Shown piece by piece: positions 51,031 through 60,027 of a stretch of DNA of 64,000 bases. Source of the DNA: an uncultured Anaerolineaceae bacterium (GTDB taxonomy: Bacteria; Chloroflexota; Anaerolineae; Anaerolineales; Anaerolineaceae); NCBI GenBank assembly GCA_927443345.1, contig CAKMKJ010000025.1, forward strand, positions 61,845 to 125,844, given 5' to 3'. Under the pieces are notes generated by a model, which saw nothing but the letters and a program-made list of their open reading frames with translations, was not told the origin of the DNA and made no database searches. The translations under genes were made by a program, and so were the position numbers. The first letter of the stretch is position 1; every line of letters begins with the position of its first letter.

Positions 51031-53143
51031 GCTTCACCCCCGTTGTGCCTTGCAATTTTCTAAGGATGGTTTGAACGGCCTTGATTAATGCACCGCGCTC
51101 TTCATTGCCTTGTTCGTTGACCCCCAGTGTGCACATGTATATATGCTCACTGCAGCGACGGATCAGTCCATCCATGATGCGGATAATCGATTGCTGGTTG
51201 GCAGCGTTTTCGTGCATATCGGTCCATAATTTTTCGTTTTGCCAGTTTCGGTTGAGCACATAAGGATGGGTGAGCGGCTGATCGAGGCGCGTCCACCAAC
51301 CTTGTGAACCAATATCCAGCCAGAATTGAAAGCGCACAGGGCGATTGTTCATCAAATACGAAAAGGCAGGTGAAACCAGCACAGCACCTGACCAGGTTTT
51401 TGTTGTCCAATCTGCCAAATATTGAGCTGATAGGATGCCTGTTTCAACCAGACGAATATATTCCTTGTTAAGGTCGTGGGTTTTTACAGAGGCTTCAACC
51501 GTCATCACCTGCCTGAACTTGCGGGCAGATTCCACCAGACGGCTGACGGCGGCGGCAGAATCGAAATTTTGATGGAATTTATAGCCAGGTTGAGAGAGCA
51601 GTTCTCCGAATAAGCGGCTGATGAAAAAATCCAGTTCAAGCGCATCATCTTTGCTGTTTTCTTCAAGCCAGATGCGCAACCTTTCAAAACGTTCGCCGAC
51701 CAGATAAGTGATACGCTGCTGCATCTCCTTCTTGATTGGGTCGAACGTACGCAAGCTGCCGGTGGATGCCGCGAAAAGCACCTGGGTAATCAAATCCGCG
51801 CGGATATAGTCGCAGCCTTCAATCAGCAGCAGGATGGCATTACGCACCTCGTCTTTGACCGGTTTCATATTCAATGTTGGAAATGCCAGTTTGACCAGTG
51901 TGAGCACCGCTTTGATGGCAGGCTCGTCGCGAAGTCCTCTAGATGGACGGAAGGTGCTGAGATTAAGACCTGCATCCGCGAAACGTGTGTTGATCGAGTA
52001 GCGCAGTGAATCACTCAAAAATGGCGTAAGCACCACGATCTCTTCAGGCGGCACACTCTGATTTTCAATCAGGTCTTTCACCTGTGTGGTGATCCAATCC
52101 AATCCCTGGGGATAGAAGCGGAAGGGGTGAATTGAGAAGGCATTATGGATATCCGTGGGGACATCTCCCTCAATCTTGTGATAGGTCAGGCTGGTGGTTA
52201 ATGCCGTTTCGAGGTGTTCCAACTCAGGTGATTTCACCATGGATTCGGTGAACTCTATAAAATTTTCGCAGCTTATAGCGAAACGGCTTGCCGAAACAGG
52301 ATCAGCACCCATAAAAGAGCGGAAACCGCCCTGCTCATCTTTGATGATCAGCGCAGACTCAAAATCAGGCAGCCAAGACTCAATGATGTCGTGCGCCACC
52401 GGGTAATCTTCTTCGGCATTGTCGTAGATCAGGTGCCGATAGGTTGAGGTGAGGTATTGTCTGCACAGCAGCGAAGGCCACAAATAATTGGCAAAAACGG
52501 CCAATTGCAGTGAAAAATCCAGTAGATTTTGCTGAAGACACAACCGCCTGAATCTCAGAGCGCATTCCTGAGCTTGGTCGTAGATGATGGCTTGAGAGGG
52601 TTTGCCCGCCCAAGCCTGGATCAAGCGTGTAGAAATCTCTTCAGGCGAGAAACCCACCACAGCCGATTTGTTGAGGTTGTCGAGAATCTGGCTGTAGAGG
52701 CGGTTGGGATCGATTGTAACGCTCTCAAAATAGCCAAGCTGCAGCAGAGGCTCCACCAGGTTCGCCAGGTAGTATTGGGCGGTTTCAAGGGTTAGAAAGC
52801 GGGGCGGTGTTTGAGGTGCAGCAAAACCGGCTTCTTTGGCCACCAAAGGCCAAAAAAGCGCCAACATACGCTGCGCAAGACCGCCGATGGTGAGGATGGA
52901 CGGTTCGCCGCCAGAGGTAAACTGCGGGGTTCGAATGACGTTTTTATAGGGTTCAGCCAAACTGCGTTGGGGGACGAGAATTAATATAGTGTCTGACGGA
53001 ACACCAGCCTCAATCAACGTTTGCATGCGCTGCACAGCAGCGGTGGTTTTGCCACTGCCGGCAGGTCCGTGCAAAAATACCCGTGATTGAACGGGTAATT
53101 CTGCGATTTGCTGCTGATTTTTGGTTAGTTTCAGATCCGTCAA
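51023..53143 (-). CDS. AddB-like / UvrD-related helicase-like protein lacking nuclease domain
   Basis: 706 aa; GPAGSGKTTAAVQRMQTLI Walker A; degenerate motif II (IYDNAEEDYP); no clear motif VI; 8-nt overlap with the helicase. Confidence 0.75.
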   Translation of the reverse strand: MTDLKLTKNQQQIAELPVQSRVFLHGPAGSGKTTAAVQRMQTLIEAGVPSDTILILVPQRSLAEPYKNVIRTPQFTSGGEPSILTIGGLAQRMLALFWPLVAKEAGFAAPQTPPRFLTLETAQYYLANLVEPLLQLGYFESVTIDPNRLYSQILDNLNKSAVVGFSPEEISTRLIQAWAGKPSQAIIYDQAQECALRFRRLCLQQNLLDFSLQLAVFANYLWPSLLCRQYLTSTYRHLIYDNAEEDYPVAHDIIESWLPDFESALIIKDEQGGFRSFMGADPVSASRFAISCENFIEFTESMVKSPELEHLETALTTSLTYHKIEGDVPTDIHNAFSIHPFRFYPQGLDWITTQVKDLIENQSVPPEEIVVLTPFLSDSLRYSINTRFADAGLNLSTFRPSRGLRDEPAIKAVLTLVKLAFPTLNMKPVKDEVRNAILLLIEGCDYIRADLITQVLFAASTGSLRTFDPIKKEMQQRITYLVGERFERLRIWLEENSKDDALELDFFISRLFGELLSQPGYKFHQNFDSAAAVSRLVESARKFRQVMTVEASVKTHDLNKEYIRLVETGILSAQYLADWTTKTWSGAVLVSPAFSYLMNNRPVRFQFWLDIGSQGWWTRLDQPLTHPYVLNRNWQNEKLWTDMHENAANQQSIIRIMDGLIRRCSEHIYMCTLGVNEQGNEERGALIKAVQTILRKLQGTTGVKHV

Positions 53144-53162
53144 AAGGAATATCCTTCAGGTA

Positions 53163-53768
53163 CTAATAAGGTTGACCTGCCATGGCGTGCAGCACAGCCC
53201 GCGTCAGCAAAGAATCCGCGGTGGAGCGGTGTGCATTGGGCAGTGCGATTTGAAAGGATGCACCGGCTTCTTCAAGTTTGAAATATTTCATTGATCCCCT
53301 GGCCGGATTCCACACACCGCGGAAATCAGAATAGAGGGGCAGCACATCCACAACCTTGAAATTCTCGCGCCACGGAAACTTATAAGCGGCATGCGATTGC
53401 TGCATCATGCGCAGATCAAATGGTGCGTTGTAGGCAGCGATGGTGCGTCCATATAAGTAATTGCGAATGGTAGGCCATTGAACCAGCCAGTTCTGTGAAG
53501 AGGCCACCATTTCATTGGTGATACCGTGAATCCGCGAGGTTTCGGCCGGGATAGTTTTGAAGGGTTTCACCAAAGCTGAGTACAAAAGGCTGCCGTCGAA
53601 ATCCACGATCGAGATTTCGACAATTTCATCTGTTTTATCAAGACCGGTAGTTTCGGTATCAATGTAAACGGGTTTTTCAGCGATCCAGCGGGCTGCTGTC
53701 TGGATGGCGTTTTGCTTTAAAGGTTCGGTGGAGGGGATTGTCATGGTTATTTTGCCTATTGATCCCAT
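53163..53768 (-). CDS. DnaQ-like 3'-5' exonuclease
   Basis: 201 aa; VYIDTETTGLDKTDEIVEISIVD ExoI motif; YNAPFDLRMM; HRSTADSLLT. Confidence 0.9.
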   Translation of the reverse strand: MGSIGKITMTIPSTEPLKQNAIQTAARWIAEKPVYIDTETTGLDKTDEIVEISIVDFDGSLLYSALVKPFKTIPAETSRIHGITNEMVASSQNWLVQWPTIRNYLYGRTIAAYNAPFDLRMMQQSHAAYKFPWRENFKVVDVLPLYSDFRGVWNPARGSMKYFKLEEAGASFQIALPNAHRSTADSLLTRAVLHAMAGQPY

Positions 53769-54604
53769 TCCAGCAGTTCTTGCAGTTCAACGGTGAAATT
53801 GGGATTTCCGCGGGCAGAAATGTATGCGCCGCCGTGGCCGGGTGTGGTGATGGTGCCATCGGTAAATTCGGTTACTTTAACGCCGTTGATGTAAATCTTA
53901 AAGGAATCGTTGACAAGCATTACGCCCAGCCGGTTAACTTGACCGCTGCCGGTTTTGATATTTGTATCTGCCGTCCACTTGACCAGATTAAAGCCATTGC
54001 CAGCGGCATCGATGCGATCAACGATATAACTGCCATCACAAGAAAGACCGACGAAGTATCCGAGGGTGCTAGTGTAAGTTGGAACCCGCATCGCCAGACC
54101 GTAATTGTCGCGGTCTGAGCAGGTGATGACATTAAACGTTCCTTCCAGGTAGAAGTTGGTGGGTGAGGGTGCAGTCAGCCGCCAGCGTTTGCCGCCGTTG
54201 ATGTTTTTGCTGGTGAAATTGAGACCGCCAACCTGATGAGAAATGCGGATGGATTCATCCTCGTAGGGATTGCCTGCCAACCCAAAGGGATTGCCGCTGG
54301 AGGCTGAATTGAAGGAAAAGTCAGGTGAACCAAGTGTGAGTTTGGGGTCGCTGGGGTTTACCGTGGCTGTTGGGGTGATTGTTGATGTGGCGGTTGCAGT
54401 CGGCTCGGGTGTTGCTGTTTCGAGCGCTAAAGTCGGTAGGGCTTCAGTGGGTTGAACCAATGCCGATTCAGTTTGTGAGGCAGCCAGCGTGCCAGCTACG
54501 CGCGTGGCAATAACATCCACTTCAGGGGTGGTGTTTGATTTGGGTAAATTGCAAGAGGCCAATAGCATGACCAAAATAAGTGTAATAAACAGGATTTTTT
54601 TCAT
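53756..54604 (-). CDS. lipoprotein with Thr-Pro linker and LamG-like C-terminal domain
   Basis: MKKILFITLILVMLLASCNLPKS lipobox; start 54604 has GAGAGGAAAA SD. Confidence 0.65.
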   Translation of the reverse strand: MKKILFITLILVMLLASCNLPKSNTTPEVDVIATRVAGTLAASQTESALVQPTEALPTLALETATPEPTATATSTITPTATVNPSDPKLTLGSPDFSFNSASSGNPFGLAGNPYEDESIRISHQVGGLNFTSKNINGGKRWRLTAPSPTNFYLEGTFNVITCSDRDNYGLAMRVPTYTSTLGYFVGLSCDGSYIVDRIDAAGNGFNLVKWTADTNIKTGSGQVNRLGVMLVNDSFKIYINGVKVTEFTDGTITTPGHGGAYISARGNPNFTVELQELLEWDQ

Positions 54605-54709
54605 TTTTCCTCTCATTTCTATTTTTATTATAGCTTTTCACGAGAATCTTCACAAATAATTTAGGGTATTTCTGGCGGCCATATTTTTTCATCAAAAAAC
54701 TGCTTCAGG

Positions 54710-54715
54710 TATAAT
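54710..54715 (+). promoter_or_regulatory. -10 element (TATAAT) 12 nt before ATG
   Basis: ggTATAATtattagattgatATG. Confidence 0.45.
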
Positions 54716-54727
54716 TATTAGATTGAT

Positions 54728-56233
54728 ATGAAAACCAATGTTATCCAACTTGAAGTGCATGACGATGTCATCTCAATAAAAGACAAGATGGCCTGGCAAT
54801 CGTGTCAGCGCATGATTTTGGTTTGGCCAAAACACGGAAAGATACTGCACAACGAATTGGAAATGGTGTTGCTCAATCGTGAAGCAAAATCGCTGGGGGC
54901 AGAACTGGCCCTGGTGACACACCATCCCGTGGTGCGAGAATGGGCGCTGGATTCCAAAATGCCGCTGTTTGCCTCAATTTCGGCTGCCGAAAAGGGTGCG
55001 TGGAAAATCGACGCACAGGGCCGCCTCGCCAACAAAATGCCTAAAGGTGTGGATGCCATCAGGTCAATTCGAGCAAAACTTCCGCACGTAGCTTCGATTA
55101 AACCAGCAAATCCACTCATAAACGGGTTAGCAGTTTTACTCAGTTTGATGGCAGTCATTGCTTTACTGGTGTTTCTTCTTCCTCAAGCTGAAGTTATTTA
55201 CACCCCCGCAACCACACAACAAGCGGTTGAAATTCGAATCAAAGCATCAGAAGTTTTTTCAGGTATCAATCCATCAGGCAACATTCCCGCAAAAGCAGTG
55301 TTTATTGAGGTCAGTGGTGAAAAAGCCAAGCCCAGCACGGGCAAGGTTTCCATCCCAACCACCAAAGCAGTGGGAGAAGTAGTATTCACCAATCTGACAT
55401 CTGCTGACGTTACGCTGTCACCGGGTTCTCTTTTTATAGCGGGTGATCAAAATCTCGTAAGTTTTAGTCTAACTGAGGCAGTGGTGGTGCCTGCCAGAGT
55501 GAATGATTCTGTAACAGGCAAGGTGGAAGCGTTGATCGCAGGCGTTGAGGGTAATCTGGCAGCCGACTCCACCTGGGTCTTACCTGGCGGCATGGACGGC
55601 ATGGTGAGTGTCAGCAACCCTGATGAGTTTAGCGGCGGTGGTGGCGTGGAAACGCCTTCGCCAAATGAAGAAGATTATGCTTTGATTGAAAGACTATTAT
55701 TGGCTGACTTGATGAACCAGGGATTGGCCAGCTTTAAAGCGGAACAGGCTGAGGGAGTAGAATTAATTGAGCCCAGTTTGATTCTTGATAAAATTTTGTT
55801 GAGTGAACAGGTTAACATAATTGGCGAGCCTGCTGATGAAGCGGTGATGCGTTTGAATGTCAGATTAAAGTTATTTACCTATCAACAAAGCGACATTATG
55901 GCGATTGCTGACTTGGCGCTGACTGCCAACCAAACGGATGGATATGTTTCAGTGAATGACAGCCTCTCATTAAACAGAGTGGGCGATTTTCGAGTGGATG
56001 ATTTTGGCCAGGCGACATGGACGCTAAATGCCTCGCGCACGCTTGTGCCAGAGTGGAATGTTGAACAAACAGCTGCAGAATTATCCGGCATGAAAGTCGC
56101 CGAAGCTGGCTCTTATATCTCAGGTCTTTTTGCACAGAGTTCGCCAGTTGTGATCAAGATGTGGTTGGCTAAATGGCCCTGGATGCCGTTTCTTTCGACC
56201 AATATTGATTTTGTTTCCGGAGCTGTGCAATGA
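54728..56233 (+). CDS. membrane protein, possibly baseplate J/gp47-like fold
   Basis: 501 aa; TM segment at ~LINGLAVLLSLMAVIALLVFLLPQ; precedes ruvX with 4-nt overlap; family assignment tentative. Confidence 0.5.
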   Translation: MKTNVIQLEVHDDVISIKDKMAWQSCQRMILVWPKHGKILHNELEMVLLNREAKSLGAELALVTHHPVVREWALDSKMPLFASISAAEKGAWKIDAQGRLANKMPKGVDAIRSIRAKLPHVASIKPANPLINGLAVLLSLMAVIALLVFLLPQAEVIYTPATTQQAVEIRIKASEVFSGINPSGNIPAKAVFIEVSGEKAKPSTGKVSIPTTKAVGEVVFTNLTSADVTLSPGSLFIAGDQNLVSFSLTEAVVVPARVNDSVTGKVEALIAGVEGNLAADSTWVLPGGMDGMVSVSNPDEFSGGGGVETPSPNEEDYALIERLLLADLMNQGLASFKAEQAEGVELIEPSLILDKILLSEQVNIIGEPADEAVMRLNVRLKLFTYQQSDIMAIADLALTANQTDGYVSVNDSLSLNRVGDFRVDDFGQATWTLNASRTLVPEWNVEQTAAELSGMKVAEAGSYISGLFAQSSPVVIKMWLAKWPWMPFLSTNIDFVSGAVQ

Positions 56234-56667
56234 CTGGCAGAATAATGGCAGTGGACCCTGGCGAGAAACGTATCGGGCTGGCTATCAGCGATGAAACGGC
56301 TACCCTGGCCCGCGGATTATGTATGATCAAACATGTATCGCTTAAACAAGACTGTCTGGACATTGCGAAATTGGCTCAAAGTAATGCTGTATCGAAAATC
56401 ATCGTTGGCAGTCCGATGGGCGACAATGATGAAGCACGACCCCAAACGCGGCATGCTCAAAAAGTTGCTGAACTGCTGGCTGAATGTTCGGGGCTGCCTG
56501 TGGAATTGTGGGATGAGAGCGGCAGCACTGTCAGAGCCAGAGAAATCCGCTTGGAAAGTGGCGCAAATCGCATAAAACGAGGCGGACACCTTGACGAAGT
56601 TGCTGCTGCGGTAATATTACAATCATGGCTGGAAGAACATCAAGAGGACGGAAAAGACCATGCGTAA
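56230..56667 (+). CDS. ruvX: Holliday junction resolvase-like RuvX/YqgF
   Basis: 145 aa; IMAVDPGEKRIGLAISDETATLA, KIIVGSPMGDND, DEVAAAVILQSWLE. Confidence 0.9.
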   Translation: MTGRIMAVDPGEKRIGLAISDETATLARGLCMIKHVSLKQDCLDIAKLAQSNAVSKIIVGSPMGDNDEARPQTRHAQKVAELLAECSGLPVELWDESGSTVRAREIRLESGANRIKRGGHLDEVAAAVILQSWLEEHQEDGKDHA

Positions 56668-57787
56668 ATCATCACTTAGTTTATTTATTACAATCGTATT
56701 GATCCTCTTATTATTGGTAATAGGGCTGGCAATTTTTTGGCTCGGCGTGCCAACGCTGGCCGAAGGCAGTTTTGGCAGTGCGGCCAGCAACCTTACCCCC
56801 ATGCAGCGCTGGACTTACAGCCTGCAAGTATTGGTTAATGAAAACAAATTGACCATGCCCAAATCACTGGTTGCGTCACAAACCATCTTTACCATCCCGT
56901 CAGGGGCGAGCGTCACCTCCGTGGCGATGGCGCTGGAACAAAACGGGTATATCTCTAGTTGGGAAGCATTTCGATATTATGTGATCTATAAAGGGATGGA
57001 TACTCAGATTAAGGCAGGTGATTTCAAATTATCACCCTCCATGACGGCCATTGAAATCTCGGAGTCGATTCAATCTGCTTATTCTGCTGATGTGCCCTTT
57101 TATATTTATCCGGGCTGGCGGGCTGAAGAAATTGCCGCAGCGCTGCCTTCCTCGGGCATTGAGGTGACGCCAGAAGCGTTTTTGGCGTTGATCAAAAACC
57201 CGGTTAGTCTGAATTTGCCAGGCAACCTGCACGGATTATTATCACTTGAGGGTTATTTGTTCCCTGGTGAGTATGTGATCAATCGAAAAATCAGTGCCGA
57301 AAACCTGGTGATGACCTTTGTGCAGCGCTTTGAAGATTCTGTTAGTGCCGAGGTTCAGGCTCAACTGCAAGATAACGGGCTTTCATTACGCCAATCAATG
57401 GTTTTGGCATCCATAATTCAGCGAGAGACTTTTGTTGACAGCGAACGCGCTTTGATGGCTTCTGTCTTTTATAACCGTTTGGCGACCGGGATGAAGCTCG
57501 AAACTGACCCAACAGTTCAATATGCCTTGGGGTATAGTGATTCATGGGGAGGATGGTGGAAAAGCCCTTTGGCGATAAGCGACCTTTCGGTACAATCGCC
57601 TTTCAATACCTATATTATTCCCGCCTTGCCTGATCATCCGATTGCCAACCCGGATTTACCATCCATTATGGCGGTTGCTCAACCTGAGAGCAGCTTCTAT
57701 TACTACTTCCGCGCCAATTGCGACGGATCAGGATCACATGTTTTTTCGCAAACTTTTGAAGAACATCTTTCGAATGCGTGTCAGTAA
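56660..57787 (+). CDS. mltG: endolytic transglycosylase MltG
   Basis: 375 aa; LEGYLFPGEYVI, MVLASIIQRETFVDSERALMASVFYNRLATGMKLETDPTVQYALG. Confidence 0.92.
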   Translation: MRKSSLSLFITIVLILLLLVIGLAIFWLGVPTLAEGSFGSAASNLTPMQRWTYSLQVLVNENKLTMPKSLVASQTIFTIPSGASVTSVAMALEQNGYISSWEAFRYYVIYKGMDTQIKAGDFKLSPSMTAIEISESIQSAYSADVPFYIYPGWRAEEIAAALPSSGIEVTPEAFLALIKNPVSLNLPGNLHGLLSLEGYLFPGEYVINRKISAENLVMTFVQRFEDSVSAEVQAQLQDNGLSLRQSMVLASIIQRETFVDSERALMASVFYNRLATGMKLETDPTVQYALGYSDSWGGWWKSPLAISDLSVQSPFNTYIIPALPDHPIANPDLPSIMAVAQPESSFYYYFRANCDGSGSHVFSQTFEEHLSNACQ

Positions 57788-57795
57788 AATAAAAA

Positions 57796-57825
57796 TGTAG
57801 GGGAGGTTCATGAACCTCCCCTACA
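57796..57825. repeat. 30-bp perfect palindrome, REP-like candidate
   Basis: tgtaggggaggttcatgaacctcccctaca equals its own reverse complement; intergenic between convergent mltG and ferredoxin genes. Confidence 0.8.
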
Positions 57826-57846
57826 AGTCTAAATACTCGGGAAAAA

Positions 57847-58254
57847 TTATTTGGCGTTGTAGCCGGGGCCGCTCTTGAAGAAATCATTATTTGCCTGGAT
57901 GGCGGGGGTAAGATCAACAACTTCGCCAGCAGTCAGAACCTTGGTGGCTTCGAGATGAACTGCTTCGCCATCATGATTCTTGCCTTCGTATACCGTGGTG
58001 AATCCGGCAGTACCGACAGGCATGGATTGGGTTTCGCCGCCCTTGGCCTTAAAGGCAGAGGGGACTTCATCCTCGGGGAAAATGGCGCCAACAGGGCATT
58101 CTGATTCGCAGGCACCACAATCGATGCATGTATCTGCATCAATGTAATACCACGGATATTTGTCTTCGGGCTTTCCGGCGACGATACATTCAACAGGACA
58201 AACAGTGGCGCAAGCGCCTTCACGCACACATAAACTTGTAATAACTCTAGTCAT
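57847..58254 (-). CDS. 4Fe-4S ferredoxin with C-terminal extension
   Basis: 135 aa; CVREGACATVCPVECI, DTCIDCGACESECPVGAI. Confidence 0.9.
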   Translation of the reverse strand: MTRVITSLCVREGACATVCPVECIVAGKPEDKYPWYYIDADTCIDCGACESECPVGAIFPEDEVPSAFKAKGGETQSMPVGTAGFTTVYEGKNHDGEAVHLEATKVLTAGEVVDLTPAIQANNDFFKSGPGYNAK

Positions 58255-58287
58255 TCAATCCTCCGATATCTAAGATAGTATTTGATT

Positions 58288-58890
58288 TCAGGCAAACCGA
58301 TTTTCGGCTTCCTGCCAGTTGACCAGGTTCCACCAATTAGTAATATAATCGGCACGTCGATTCTGATATTTCAAATAATAGGCATGTTCCCAGACATCAA
58401 TCACCAACAGTGGCTCAAGACCTTCCTGCATGGGGGCATCCTGGTTTGCGGTGGAATGGATCACCAATTCACCGTTTTTATCTTTACTTAACCAGCACCA
58501 ACCACTGCCAAATCGGCCAAGTGATGCTTTCTCAAATTCAGCTTTGAAGGCTTCAAAACTGCCCCATTTTTTTGTTATAGCCTGTCCAAGCTTGCCAAGG
58601 GGTTCTCCCCCCTGACCAGGAGCCAGACAGGTCCAGTAGACATTGTGATTGTAAACGCCACCACCCATGTTCTTGACGGTCAAGCGGATGTCTTCAGGCA
58701 CTTTGTTGAGATCGGTTAACACATCTTTTAAGGGTAATGAAAATAATTCAGGGTGTTTTTCAATGGCGGTGTTCAGGTTTTTTAAATAGGTGGCGTGGTG
58801 CTTGCCATAATGAATTTCTACAGTTTGGGCATCAATAAATGGTTCCAATGCATCAACAGCAAATCTTAATGGCGGTAACTCGTAAGGCAT
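58288..58890 (-). CDS. superoxide dismutase (Fe/Mn family)
   Basis: 200 aa; HYGKHHATYLKNLN, GGGVYNHNVYWTCL, DVWEHAYYLKYQNRRADYITNWWNLVNW. Confidence 0.93.
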   Translation of the reverse strand: MPYELPPLRFAVDALEPFIDAQTVEIHYGKHHATYLKNLNTAIEKHPELFSLPLKDVLTDLNKVPEDIRLTVKNMGGGVYNHNVYWTCLAPGQGGEPLGKLGQAITKKWGSFEAFKAEFEKASLGRFGSGWCWLSKDKNGELVIHSTANQDAPMQEGLEPLLVIDVWEHAYYLKYQNRRADYITNWWNLVNWQEAENRFA

Positions 58891-59035
58891 TTTTCCTCCT
58901 CCAGACCAATTTGTTTAGTGGCGATTAACGTAACTGTATCTCAAGTACAATTAGATTCTAGTCAAGGAAAATAGCTTTGTCAAGTGAAGTAGAGTATCTT
59001 GATAAATAAAACCAAATTAACAATGGATTAGGTCA

Positions 59036-59992
59036 TTGAAAAAAGCGATAGAAGTTTCACCTATTTTAGGATTATGTTTCGGTATTTTGGCTGTTTCTAC
59101 AGCCTCTATTTTTATCCGCTTTGCGCAAGGGCAAGCACCTTCGCTGGTGATTGCAGCCGGGCGGTTGAGTATTGCCACGCTGCTGATTGCCCCCTTTGTT
59201 CTCATCCGGTCATGGGGAGAGATAAAATCCATCCCCAGGCGTACATTCGGCTTGTTAATCATCGCCGGTCTTTTTTTGGGGCTGCATTTTGCAACCTGGA
59301 TCACTTCATTGGAATTCACCAGTGTGGCCAGCTCTGTCGTTCTGGTGGCAACTGCGCCTTTGTGGGTGGCTTTGTTATCGCCAGTTTTTCTCAAAGAGAA
59401 AATCAACAAAATCGTCTTTCTAGGCCTGCTTATCTCACTAGTAGGCAGCGTGATTGTGGGATTAAACAGCGCTTGTGACTTTACAGCTGGAACGATGGCT
59501 TGTAAATCTTTTGAAAGTCTGTTTGGCGGTAGATCATTTATTGGTAATTTGTTGGCATTGGCAGGCGCATTATTCTCAGGTGGATATTTGATCATTGGAA
59601 GGAAAGTGAGAAGCAATCTCTCACTGCCAGTTTATACCTTTTTGGTCTACGGGTTTGCGGCTTTGGTATTAATCATTCTGATGTTTCTTTCTGGTACATC
59701 TTTTACGGGTTATTCACCCTCCACCTGGATATGGATCGTTCTTTTAGCTATTGTGCCGCAGCTCCTCGGCCATTCGACTTTCAACTATTTTCTGAAATCA
59801 CTTTCAGCGGCTTTTGTCTCCATTGCGCTGCTTGGTGAACCCATAGGAACAGTCATTCTTGCCTTCCTGATTTTGAAAGAAAGTCCATCCATGTTGGAAA
59901 TAGGTGGAGGGTTATTGATTTTGTTTGGTATTTTTGTGGCATCCAGAGCAAATTATAAAAAACAACCCGAACAGGAAAGTTTGCCTGTTTGA
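59036..59992 (+). CDS. EamA/DMT family transporter
   Basis: 318 aa; two EamA repeats; TTG start. Confidence 0.85.
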   Translation: MKKAIEVSPILGLCFGILAVSTASIFIRFAQGQAPSLVIAAGRLSIATLLIAPFVLIRSWGEIKSIPRRTFGLLIIAGLFLGLHFATWITSLEFTSVASSVVLVATAPLWVALLSPVFLKEKINKIVFLGLLISLVGSVIVGLNSACDFTAGTMACKSFESLFGGRSFIGNLLALAGALFSGGYLIIGRKVRSNLSLPVYTFLVYGFAALVLIILMFLSGTSFTGYSPSTWIWIVLLAIVPQLLGHSTFNYFLKSLSAAFVSIALLGEPIGTVILAFLILKESPSMLEIGGGLLILFGIFVASRANYKKQPEQESLPV

Positions 59993-60027
59993 GTTGTTTA
60001 TCAAGTTATAGATATGATTTGATTCTT

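Noticed and set aside
45672-53768. Interpretation of the helicase/nuclease block as an anti-phage defence island
   Set aside because: No restriction-modification, Cas, toxin-antitoxin or mobile genes nearby and RecJ/DnaQ/UvrD content fits DNA repair; kept as split AddAB-like hypothesis instead
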